A DNA stretch of 64,000 nt from Tausonia pullulans (lineage: Eukaryota > Basidiomycota > Tremellomycetes > Cystofilobasidiales > Mrakiaceae), in NCBI GenBank assembly GCA_951802195.1, contig OX637620.1:1054001-1118000 (forward strand), read 5' to 3'. The position numbers were made by a program, and so were the translations under genes. Below the pieces are notes generated by a model. The model did not search any database. It was not told where the DNA came from and saw only the letters and a list, made by a program, of their open reading frames with translations. Below are positions 37,176 through 47,907 of this stretch, one piece after another (the first letter of the stretch is position 1; the number at the start of each line of letters is the position of its first letter).

Positions 37176-39066
37176 ATGTCCAAGACCAGCGCTAATGGGC
37201 TGCCCCCCATGCGCATCGCCTTTATTCACCCGGACCTCGGCATTGGTGAGTTGCTCGTCTGCGCTTGCTCTCATTGCCGCCTGCCTTCGGCCGTTCCCGA
37301 GCGATAGCTGACGGTCCTCCGCTCCTCCTTCTTGCTTTACAGGCGGTGCCGAGAGGCTCGTCGTTGATGCGGCCATCTCCCTCAAACGGCGAGGCCACAG
37401 TGTGACGGTCTTTACCTCGCGGCATGATCCGACGAGGTGCTTCGAAGAGACACGAGACGGTCCGTTGCACGTCATCAGCATCGTCGCGTCGAGTCGACAT
37501 GGTGGCTCCCTGACTGACTCTTCTTCTACTCGACACAGGTACTCTCAAGGTCCACGTCCTTGGGTCCTCTCTTCCGCGGTCCTTGTTCAACTCCCTTCAT
37601 GTCCTCTTCGCCATCGCCCGCCAGCTCCTACTCGCCTTCCTCCTCTTCTGCTCGCTCTCCCCGCTCGTCCCAGCCTCGCTCCGGCCTCTGCCGGACGTCG
37701 AGTCGTTCGACGTATACTTTGTCGACCAGCTCTCTGTCTGTGTCCCAATCCTTCGATGGTTCCTCGGTACCCGCGTCGTCTTCTACTGCCACTTCCCGGA
37801 CAAGCTCTTGTCCGGAGGCTGGGACGTTTCCCTTGAGGGTGTCGGCGATGGCCCAGCAGCTGTCCCCCGGAAGAAGCAGAGCGAGGGTCTCCGGGGATTC
37901 CTCAAGGACCTCTACCGTATTCCCGTAGACAAGCTTGAGGAGTGGACCACTGGTGAGAGCAGGCTGTGGCGCCATGGTGCGAGTGACCCTTCACTAACCT
38001 AACCTGACTCGTTCCTCGCTTGCAGGCCAGGCCGACGTCGTGCTCGCCAACTCGATCTTCACCTCTAAGGTCTACAAGGAGGCCTTCAAGTCGCTCACCA
38101 ACGTCCCCGAGGTCGTCTACCCGGGCATCGACCTCGCCGCTTACGCCCCACTCGACACTAAGAAGGAGACCTCGCTGGATGTCAAGCTCGTCAAGTCGTG
38201 GGTCCCGTTCTCAAGATTTTTACATAGACTCAGCTTACCATCTTGCCTCATGCAGTGACCAGCCGACAATTCTCTCGCTGAACCGTTTTGAGAGCAAGAA
38301 GAACATCGCCCTCGCCGTCGAGGCTTTCGCGCGGCTCACCAAAGACGGCCTCGTTGACGATGAGACGTTTGCCTCTCTCCGACTAGTCATTGCCGGTAAG
38401 CGACTTCTTCCTCTGGCATTCTATCTGTCTCTACACCCTCTGACTCGTCACCTCTCGGACCCAGGCGGCTATGACCCCCAAACGCCCGACAACATTGCAA
38501 CGCTCGCCAAGCTCAAGTCCCTCTGCTCGACGTACTCCCTCACCTACCACGTCCTCTCGGAGCTCTCCCTCAAACCCCCTCCGTCGACCCAAGTCCTTTT
38601 CATCCTCAACTTCACCACGGACCAGCGGACCTCGCTTCTCCTCGCCCCGTCAACCCTCGCCCTGCTCTACACACCGCAGAACGAACACTTCGGGATCGTA
38701 CCCGTGGAGGCAATGGCATGTGGGCTGCCGGTTCTCGCGGCCAACTCGGGCGGTCCGAGGGAGACTGTCCTCGATCTCGACGCATCAACCGGCGGAGGGA
38801 CAGGTCTCCTCCGCAAGCCTGTCGGCGCCGAATGGGCCAGCGCACTCGCTCGACTCGTTGGACTGAAGGAAGCTGAGCGGAAGGCCATCAGCGAGCGCGC
38901 GAAGGAGAGGGTGAAGGATCTGTTTGATCTTGAGGCGATGGGGGCCAGGTTGGACCAGGCGTGCCGGAAGGCAGAGTCGATGGGTGGGGTGGTGCCGCTG
39001 GGGATATGGGCGGTAGCTGCGATGGGGGTGGCGGGGGCTGCGCTGGTTTGGAAGAAGGTGTTTTAA
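37176..39066 (+). CDS. ALG2: Alpha-1,3/1,6-mannosyltransferase ALG2
   Basis: GT4 glycosyltransferase adding the second and third mannose to the dolichol-linked oligosaccharide on the cytosolic ER face. Exons: 37176-37245, 37343-37459, 37539-37952, 38026-38197, 38256-38395, 38465-39066; 504 aa. Landmarks: [21 protein letters not shown] at the start, a hydrophobic segment LLLAFLLFCSLSPLV, VVFYCHFPDKLL, ADVVLANSIFTSKVY, EVVYPGIDL, LSLNRFESKKNIALAVEAF. The donor-binding block is NEHFGIVPVEAMACGLPV followed by NSGGPRETV. A C-terminal TM helix (PLGIWAVAAMGVAGAALVW) ends in KKVF, compatible with ER retention. The exon 4 donor was set at GTGGGT (38198) to keep phase. Confidence 0.96.
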
Positions 39067-40389
39067 AGATGGGAAATGTTGATCGACTCTGTGCGCTTGG
39101 AGTAAGATGGCTCGACAATAACGACGCACAGAGAAGGCGGGAGAGCCCCTGGCAACCGATCTAGCAGCAGCGCTCGAAGATGAACGAACAACCCGTCGTT
39201 CAGATCCACTCGACGCCCACATACCTTTTGGATTGACCGGTTGGCGAGCCAAGCTCGTGACGACAGCTGTCACGCGTATCACAGCTTCGCTAGGAGGATG
39301 AAGGACGATTACTCGCGCGGTTCAACCTCCTCTTCTTAACCTCGATCATCTTTCTCAACCTCGACCTCCGCCTCGTCGACCTTACTGTCTCCCCGTTCTT
39401 TCTGACTCAGAGCTGCTACTCCCTTGACCAAAGGCTCTCTCCTCGTCAGAGGGCCGCCCGTGCTCATCTACAGGACGAGAGCCGAGCGCGAAGAGCGAAG
39501 AGAGGTTCGGGAACGTCCCTTTCGCTCTCCCACCTCTTCAGCGCTGTCTCTCAAGGTCTTTCTCTATCTTCTTCAGAGCCTGCTCGCCAGGCCTTCTCAT
39601 CCTCCGCGCTTCTTTCTATTCAAACGTCTCCTTGTCTCCTCCTCCAGCCAAGCTCTTCTCTCAGCCCAGCTCGACTTCTTCCTTCCCAACCTCGCCTCCC
39701 TCCTCTACAGCTTCCTCCTCTGCACATACGCACTCATTAATAGCTTGCTCATCACCTTTCGATGGTACGGGCGAGTCGCTTCGAGTTGCAACATTGCCTG
39801 GCTCCTCTCGCCGACCTCAAGTCTGCGTCGTTGCTCCGATCCGTCATGACCGAGGGACGAGGCTTCGTCGGCGGGCAGCCTACATACCATCTACGACTGT
39901 TTTATTTTTATTTATTGCTTCGCGAGATTATATGTGCCTTTCACTTTCTTTCTGTCCTGGTCGTTTCGTTCGTAATGTGTGTGTGTGCGGCGTCCCTCCC
40001 CTGGAGGAAGGGAAATACATGGCTGGACGCGACGGAGCGAGGAGCATCACTCACACGAAGGACCGACCGAGCGAGCGAGACCCGTTCGACGCCCGCTCTT
40101 CCTTCCTCCTCCCCCCTTTCCCCAACTCCTAGTGTCCGCGTGCTTCTCTCCGTCGGGCGACGTCCTGTCTGTCTGTCTGTCTGGCTTCTCACTTCCCACC
40201 CGCACGAGCCTTAGCGTGGGGACGGGCAAACGGACGGACATAGATGACCACGGCTAGCCGGGTCGTACACTCCGGAAGTTCACAGGAGAAGGGACGGTAG
40301 GTTTTGTTCTGAAGCGCATTGCATCGAGCCCTCCCGAAGAGGGAAAAGCACGAGGCTCCCAAATCCCAGATGAATCAAGCAAACAACGT
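39067..40389. other. Convergent intergenic region
   Basis: 1.3 kb between the ends of ALG2 and uS19. Pyrimidine-rich, with a short GTCT repeat near 40171. I see no tRNA, snRNA or exon chain; a GGTTCAA near 39320 has no accompanying A box or arms. Confidence 0.5.
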
Positions 40390-41434
40390 TTACTGGAGGA
40401 GGGTAACAGAAGAAGGGGGGAAGGGGGAGGCAAGTCAGCGAACCGTCCAAGACGCTTCCAGGCAGGCGGTTGGAACCTGTCGCATGAACCCACCTTGAGG
40501 GGGACGTAACGGGAAGCGTTGGAGGATCCAACACCGGGGCGACCGTGGCGGACGGGCTTGTACGACATGGAGAACTCGGCGAGGTAGTGGCCGGTCATCT
40601 CGGGCTTGATCTCAACGGTGTTGAAGACCTTTCCGTTGTAGATACCGACAACGGAACCGATCATCTCGGGGACGACGATCATGTTACGGAGGTGGGTCTT
40701 GACGGTGGCGGGCTTCTCGTTGATCTCGGCCTCCTTCTTGGCCTGGAAAACAACAGAATGCAGCAGATCAGGTCAGTTGAGGCGAAGAAAGCGTTGAAGG
40801 AGAGGCGCGTCTCGTCGCGCTCTTCTTCCTCCCCGCTCATTCGTCCGAATCGGCCAGCCCAGGACGCACCTTGCGGAGCTTCTTGATGAGACCCATCGGG
40901 CGGCGCTTGAGTCCGCGCTGGAAACGCCTGCGGGCACGGGCGTGGACAAGCTGCAGGAGAGAGAAAGGGAAAGAAGCCCACGGGTCAATCAAAAAGGTTC
41001 ACCCTTCCTGTCGTCGGCCTGCCCCCTGCTGGCTTCTGCCAGCCGAGAGCAACCTCAAAAAAGAAATAGCGACGCACCTCCATGAACTGTAGACACAGTC
41101 CGTTTAAAAAGAAAAGAAAAAAGAAACCGGCACATGAAGAACGAGAGTCAGCAGCCTTCTTGCTGACGTCTCTTCCCGCAAGCCTTTCCCTGCTCATCCC
41201 TCCAATTCAACCAATGGGCCTAACCTGCTCGTTGCTGAGGTCAAGGAGCTGGTCGAGGTCGACACCCCTGTAGGAGAACTTCCTGAAAGACCTCTTGGCC
41301 TTGATGGCGGCAGCGGTAGCAGCGTCGGTAACGTCGGCCTAAGAAGAGAACGCGCGACAAGGTCAGCGCTTGCCCGCGCGACTGCCGAGCGGTCGACAGA
41401 GGAAGAGGGGAGAGGGGGGGGAGGAGCGAACCAT
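40390..41434 (-). CDS. RPS15: 40S ribosomal protein uS19 (Rps15)
   Basis: Small-subunit head protein of 152 aa. Six coding exons: 41432-41434, 41225-41338, 41078-41086, 40870-40950, 40494-40742, 40390-40392. Reading: [54 protein letters not shown], then [35 protein letters not shown] and the end [11 protein letters not shown], all typical of eukaryotic uS19. The gene structure is remarkable: the first coding exon is ATG alone (donor GTTCGC directly after it), the last coding exon is TAA alone (acceptor CCTCCAG directly before it), and exon 3 is 9 nt. Ribosomal protein genes often have introns near the start codon; both codons isolated is unusual. Divergent from the P2 gene. Confidence 0.95.
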
Positions 41435-42220
41435 TTTGAGTCTATCAACGAGAGGAAAGCGAGCACGTCGAAGTCGGAGGGAAAACGAGAGAAGAAAGGA
41501 CCGGCGGCGCAGGGAAGGGAGGCGAGGCGGCGCGCGGCAGAATTTTGGGCGTAGCAGCGACGGGATCGAGGGGTGCGCGACGGCGGGGGCGGCGGCGGAA
41601 CACGGGGGGAATGACGAGAAGGAGCACGACAGGTCAGGAGGGATGGTCCATGGCGCGGTCTGCGCTGGGGCGAGGTGTGCTGGGGGGCAGCAACGGCCTG
41701 CCGAGGGAACGTACCTTGAGTAGGGAGGGAGCTGGTCGGAGGTCGTCTTCGCAGCGAAAGCCCGCGCCCGTCGACTCCTTGCGCGGCGCGGCGCCGTCGA
41801 GCGAGCCGGCGAAGCGCCAGCGGCAGGCGCCTGCGACGAGCTGTGCGCAGAGGCCGCCAGCCAGCGGGCGCCGGCCCGTGCGCAGCCCCTCTCTTCTCAC
41901 GCGCGGCGCGAAGAGGCGGGCGGGTGCAGGGCAGCAGAGCGGCATGCGGCGGCGCCAGCGACTCCAACGAAAATCCGCCCTCATACCTTCACCCGTAACG
42001 TCGTCAGTCGCCTTCTCCCGACCCCCCTCCTTCCGCTCCCTCTTCGTCGTCGTTGACCCTGTCTTTTCCCCGCCATGTAGTAGTCCGGCCTTGCCTCAAA
42101 TCCGACTCGGAAGATTAGTGTCATCCCCAGCCAAAGTTTGTTCCCTCGTTCGCGCGTCGTGAGGGGAACGAACGACAAGACTGACCCTTCCTCCCTCTTG
42201 GCTCTCTTTGCTTCTTCAGA
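41435..42220. promoter_or_regulatory. Shared divergent promoter of two ribosomal protein genes
   Basis: 786 bp between the start codons of uS19 (-) and P2 (+). It is expected to hold both core promoters, allowing co-regulation of two ribosomal subunits' proteins. GC-rich in the middle, with repeated GCGGCG/GCGCC blocks around 41520-41900. No specific RP box is identified. Confidence 0.6.
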
Positions 42221-42794
42221 ATGAAGCACATCGCCGCCTACCTTCTCCTCGTTAACGGTGGAAACGTGCGGCCCCTCTTTCTGCTCGCTTCGCGGCGTCG
42301 ATGCCCGCGTTCCTTGGCTGCATCATCGAGAGAGCCGGAGTCCTGACTGGCGCTCCTCTCCTCTCAGACCTCCCCCTCGGCCGAGGACGTCAAGGCCGTC
42401 CTCGCCTCCGTCGACATCACTGCCGACGAGGAGCGCCTCAACACCCTCATCTCCGAGCTCAAGGGCAAGGACCTCGCCGAGTGAGTCGCCGTGCCTCCCC
42501 TTGAGACTTTGACCGCTCCGCGCGTCCGCGTCGGTCGCTCCCAAGTTTTGAGAGCTGACCGTCCTTCCCTGTCTCCCCCTTCCTCTTCCCATCTCTTCTC
42601 CCTCGTCCGTCAGGCTCATCGCTGAGGGATCCGCCAAGCTCGCCTCCGTCCCCTCGGGAGGAGCCTCCTCTGCCGCCCCCGCTGCTGCTGGTGGAGCCGC
42701 CCCGGCCGCTGCCGCCGCCGAGGAGAAGAAGGAGGAGAAGGTTGAGGACAAGGAGGAGTCCGACGACGACATGGGCTTCGGACTCTTCGACTAA
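42221..42794 (+). CDS. RPP2: 60S acidic ribosomal protein P2
   Basis: Stalk protein of 112 aa that recruits translation factors to the large subunit. Exons 42221-42265, 42368-42480, 42614-42794. N-terminus [15 protein letters not shown] and [14 protein letters not shown] fit P2 rather than P1. A hinge of Ala/Gly ([15 protein letters not shown]) and a charged stretch precede the invariant end [12 protein letters not shown]. Divergently paired with uS19. Confidence 0.96.
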
Positions 42795-44254
42795 AGTGAG
42801 TCTTGGCCGTTCATGGCGTGGACCGTCTGCCTAAGCCGTCGCTGATCCTTCGCCTGTCGTCCTTCCCCAGCCTCTCGTCGAAACTCCTACCCGGCGTTGA
42901 TCGAAGTTCTGCACACTGGACTCGACGCATAATGCGTTGTCGATAGATGAGCTTCGTTTTGGCGTGGGTTTAGATTGCGCAAAAGTGAAATTCTGGGGCG
43001 GGCCAGGCAACAACGAGCAAGTGAATCCGAAAGACTTGCTTGCTTCTGGCCGTCCCCCGCCGCAGACCTTGTTAGACCGTCCTCAGCAAGGTGCATGTGA
43101 CATATCACTTTTCTCAGCCGAACTTGTATCATCCCAAGTCGGTTTGGTCAGACGGGAGGATGACCTGCGAGACCAGCCGTTGTTTTGAACCTTGGCTTCC
43201 TTCCTGTCTGTGGCTGTCAACGCGATTATCCGTTCGCTTCTGTCGTCAAGCTAGTCCTCTTTTCGCAAGCAAGCCCGCGAAGACCGATGCCTACCTACCA
43301 TGCCGCGTTCACTCTTTCTTTTCCAGCGCTGACGTCTTCTTGACAGGAGCAGGCGACAACAAAGCGTTTTTTTAAGACTCTTCGTTCCAGAAACTGCCCG
43401 ACTGTCCCTGTATGAAAGGCTCCTCTCGCTCTGTTTCACTACCGCACATCAGAATCCCCCTCTTCAGAGTCCATGCCCGCCCACGCGGTCATCAAAACGT
43501 GCTGAAATGATGGCCCGGGCCCAATGTGCGAGTCGATGATGGCGCAAGATGGTTCACCGCCGGCCGATTCCTTCTCGCATAGGTGAAAGATCGAGGGGTT
43601 ATTTCTATTCTCTCAATCAAGCAACGACTGCGAACTCTCTTGTCCTATCCCAACATATTGGCAATAGGTAGATATCTCTAGTTTCTGAGGCTGCACCAAT
43701 GCCGTCCCGAGTATTAATCTCCTACAGATGCGCCTGCCAACTGCGCAGCCACTGGGCGGCGCCGTCACACCTCGAGGCCCATGGTGGATGGATCGGTCAA
43801 CCTCCACTCCGAGGCTTTCGGCGTGAGATGACTCAGGATCCGCGAAGAGATGAGAAGGTCATCGAGTCTTTCTTCGGATTGGCTGCAACTGCATCAATAC
43901 GTGTAATGCAGAATCATGAGATCCGACTTCCTCACTGTTTGTCTCCCAGGTCTTTCAGTCTCAATATAAAACCTTCTTCTGTTACCCCAAGGCCTCGCTT
44001 CTGCCGTTAGACCAATGTTCGCAGACAAAGACCATGAACCAGCACTCACGTGCGACGGATATCTTCTTTCTGGATCGACGTTCTTGTGTCGGCGTGACAG
44101 GAGGCTTGAGAGTCGCGGCCTCGGCTTCAAGCACGGGCCCGCGGCGCGGCTCCCATCTCAGCTGGTCTAGATCTTCCCTCCATTCTGCCGCTCTTAACCA
44201 TCATCCTTGACTACTGTCTTCTCTCATCTCACCACCTCTTTACTCCTCCGCAAG
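42795..44254. other. Intergenic region downstream of P2
   Basis: About 1.46 kb. GTGAGT right after the P2 stop (42796) and CCCCAG at about 42866-42871 could mark a 3' UTR intron. No tRNA, snRNA or additional exon chain is seen. Confidence 0.4.
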
Positions 44255-47200
44255 ATGGACGACCTGAACGACCTCACCTGGTCGTCCACGCCCGCCTCCG
44301 CCCCACCTCCCCTTGTCGGCCGGCCCTCGTATCTCTCCGCCTCGTCCGCCTCAACAGGCAGTAGCCGCACCGGTTCCCCCGCGGACTTTTCCTCTTTCGA
44401 CAGGCTCTCCAACCAGCTCAACTCGAACCGCTCCTACTCGCCCTCCGTCGCCCCACCGCCGCCGTCGCGACCGGCGGCCGCGCCTGCTCGTCCCAAGGCG
44501 TCGGCTCCCGCCGGCGGATCGATCTCGTCCGACGCGTTTAGCAGCCTGCTCTCGTTTGGGTCCTCCTCCGCCTCCGCGGCCTCGGGGACGCTCTCGCTCG
44601 CAGACAAGCAGCGGGCGCTTGCTGAGGCCGAGAAGAAACGTAAGGAGGAGGAGGCGAAGCGGTTCCAGTCGAACGGAGCGTTCTGGGACCAGCTCGGGGG
44701 TGGGTCGTCGTCGGCCACCTCGGCGTCATCGTCGGCTGGTCTCCAAGGTTCCATCGACTTCCTTCGACCTTCTTCTGGAGGAGGAGGGGGAACTACAGGC
44801 TCGTCTGATCCACCACCGAGAATCTCCTCGCCCGCGCTCGTTCCTTCGCGTCCGGCCCCGTCCAATGGCGCGTCGTCGGCGCCAACAGCCAAGGCGGGAC
44901 CGGTCGCGTCGTCAGCTGCGAGCGACCCTTGGAGCGAGTTTGACGTGTTCGCCTCCTCCAAGCCAGCAGCGACCTTAGCTTCTCAAATGAAGAAGCCAAG
45001 CCCTTCACTCCATGCGGCGGAAGCATCGTCCTCGGGACACTTCGACTTTGACTCGCTCGATGCGTTCACGTCATCCTCCGCGCCGGCGCCGAAGGCGGCC
45101 GCAACCCCTCGCTCGTTCACGCCCCAGTCGCATGAATTTGGAGATCGGGAGGACCTGGACGATGATTGGGGGATGGGCGAGGACGCTGCTGGCCTTTTGG
45201 GTGGAGGAGATGGAGAAGGAGGCGATGGCGTCGCCGCTGTCAACGATGACGACGACGACTTTATGAGCGCATTCAATCGCCCACCGCCACCCAAGCAGGT
45301 CAGTGACGAGCTTTACCCTTTCCTGGAGCTTCATCCTTTCGCTCACCTGCGCTTCTCTCTCCCGGCAGACGGTCTCCCAACCCAAGCCTTCAGTATCCTC
45401 CTCCTCCCGTTCCAGCCCTCCTCTTCCAAACACCAAACGCTCCACCTCTCCCCCACCGCACATCATCGGCCAGCTCGTCGAGATGGGATTTGGACCTTCC
45501 GAAGCTCGCGCCGCCCTCGCTTCGACCGAGACTGGTGTAGACGTCCAGCAAGCGCTCGAGATGCTCATGAGCGCCGCGAACGCCGGTCCGGCCCCCATGG
45601 GGGCGGACGACGACTCCGCCCACGAGGACAATGGTCTCGAGCGAAGGATGCATGCCGCTGCGCTTGAGGAGGAACGAGCGGCCGAGGCAGCGGCGGCGGA
45701 ACGTCGTCGCCGGCGGCGACAGGGCCCGTCGCGGTCCGCTGTTGGTGGCCCGTCGACGCCTCGAGTCGAAGATGAGGATGGCTCGGCGGCGGGGCCAGGT
45801 GAGCTTGCGGCCAATGTCCAGGATTCAGCGGCGAGGCTGCTTGCTCAGGCGAACTTGCTCGGTGGGAACATGTTCAATAGAGCAAACGCGCTCTGGAGCC
45901 AGGGCAAGACCCAGGTCCAGAAGGCGATGGAGGAGCGGCAGCGGGCGGCTGGAGGAGGGGAGCAGCAGCCTGATGACGGACGGCCAAAGTGGATGCGGGA
46001 TGCGGAGCGATACCAACGCGAGGCGGCCTCGGGCGCGTTGGCGAAGGAGCCGCCTGCGTCATCTGGAGGCTTCAGGGATGGGAGCGACGACGAGCAGGAC
46101 GCTCCGCCTCCGAGCCGGCCACCGATGTCTTCGTCAACTTCGAGCCGGTCCCGACCGCCTACGGATCGCCAACAGGCGACGCCGTCTCAGCCGAGTGCGC
46201 CCATACCTGCGCCGCTGCTCTCAGCTAAGGCTAAGATTGCCTCACTTTTCGGTGGCGACGACGAACCGACAAGTTACGTCTCCCCCAATCGCCGGCGCCC
46301 GACCCCGTCCCAGGGCTTGCAACCTGCCACTGCCACTGCTTCCTCCTCTCGTCCACGCACTCCGCTCCAGAGAGCATCCACCTCAGCTGCCGCTCCCGCG
46401 CCTCCCCCCATCCGCAAGCGCGAGCTCCCCCCTGTCTCCCCGACAGCGCTCGCCTCCGTCGCCTCGGACCGCGAGGCCGGCAATGCCCTCTTCAAACTCG
46501 GCCGCTTCGGCGAGGCCGAGCAGCTCTACACCCGCGCCGTTGACGCCCTTCCTCCCACCCACCTCCGTGTCATCCCACTGCTCAACAACCGAGCGACCAC
46601 CCGCCTCAAGAATGGGGATTCCGCCGGGTGCGTCGAGGACTGCGCGCGCATCCTCGTCCTCATTGCGGGCGCCGACTCGGTCGAGGCGCTCAATTCGTAC
46701 GAGCCGGCGTCGGATCCGGCGGAGGCTCTCCCGGCGGATGCGAGGGACCTTGCGCCGCTCGCCGGGGCGCTGGGGAAGGCGCTCGCGAGGAGGGCGGCTG
46801 CGTGGGAGGCCGCGGAGCGGTGGACGAACGCGAGGGACGATTGGGATGCCGTCGGTCGGCTTGCGGGCAAGGGTTCGGTGGCGGTCACGGGCATTGCCCC
46901 TCCGGCGAGGACGGCGGCGCTTGACGGTCTTCGGCGGTGTCGCAAGATGGTCGACCTCATGAGCGGAGGCGGAGGCGAGAAGGCGGCGTCGTTGGCCCCT
47001 GGCGCCCTGGCTTCTTCGTCCGGACAGTCTTCGTCCCCTCGTCCCCCGCCTGCCGCCTCGAAGCCCAAGCCCAAGAAGCCCAAGCCCGCCGCTCCGATCG
47101 TCCAGTCCGGCGAGGCCCTCGCCGCCCTCCGGTCGACGACCTCCGCCCAAGAGGCCGACGACAACCTCCGCGCCGAGCTCAAGGACACCGTCGACGCCCG

Positions 47201-47601
47201 CCTCCTCGCCTGGAAGGGCGGCAAGGAGGCCAACCTTCGGGCGCTCCTCGCCTCGCTCGAGAACGTCCTCTGGCCGTCGCTCCGGTGGGAGAAGGTCGGC
47301 CTCCACGAGCTCGTCACGGACAAGCAGGTCAAGATCCGCTACACGCGCGCCATTGGCAAGGTCCACCCGGACAAGCTCGCCGGTGCATCCGTCGAGGAGC
47401 GCATGATCGCGAACGGCGTCTTTGGGGCGCTCAACGAAGGTGCGATGTAGCGTTGATTTCTGCCCCCCTTGGACCCCCCCTTTGCCCCTTGCCTCCCTTC
47501 CCCTCCGTTCTTTTCCTCCCTTCCCTCTCTGCTCGCTTTTGCTCTCTCGCTGACATCACGCTTGTTTCTCTGCATCCCCAGCCTGGAACGCGTCCCAATA
47601 G
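44255..47601 (+). CDS. SWA2: Auxilin-like J-domain protein (Swa2 type)
   Basis: Clathrin-uncoating cofactor: it brings Hsp70 to clathrin coats. Three exons, 44255-45298, 45369-47439, 47582-47601; 1044 aa. Order: long Ser/Pro/Ala N-terminus (clathrin-binding-type disordered region, about 1-370) with WSEFDVFAS and FDFDSLDAF repeats; a UBA domain at about 380-420 (IIGQLVEMGFGPSEARAAL); another disordered part; TPR repeats at about 710-880 (AGNALFKLGRFGEAEQLYTR); a C-terminal J domain from about 985 with the HPD in IGKVHPDKLAG. UBA-TPR-J is the exact order in yeast Swa2. The last intron splits ALNE|AWNASQ; reading through it would stop after GAM and lose the conserved Trp, so I spliced it. Confidence 0.94.
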
Positions 47602-47907
47602 GCGGAGGAGGAGGTCGAGGAGGAGATATGCATGGGGAATTCAATTCGAACTCGGATAAGAGAGTATACACTGCTAGAGTTGAGGAACGGACAGGCGTGC
47701 TGGCTGGCTAGATAACGGGGACAGGCGAAGGTTTTAGGACACCAAGAAGGCTTTGCAGAACGAAGAAAGGAGGATAGAAGGAACAAAGAAAAGAACAGGG
47801 TTTGGACCCAGGACGGACGGAACACGAAGAAAAAAAAAACCCCCCAAGGAGAGTGATGGAGAGAGAGAGAGAATAGCAGGTCAAGAATCGGTCGAGATGT
47901 CCTGTCT
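47602..47907. other. Convergent spacer
   Basis: 306 bp between convergent gene ends, with A-runs and C-runs. Nothing else seen. Confidence 0.6.

Noticed and set aside
39300-39345. B-box-like GGTTCAA hinting at a tRNA
   Set aside because: No A box, stems or T run at the right spacing.
40165-40185. GTCT microsatellite
   Set aside because: Very short and of no evident role.
41520-41990. Large GC-rich open frames between uS19 and P2
   Set aside because: Compositional artefacts in a promoter; no start/exon logic and no motif.
47440-47450. Auxilin stop directly after NEGAM
   Set aside because: A GTGCGA...CCCAG intron restores the family's ALNEAWNA ending.
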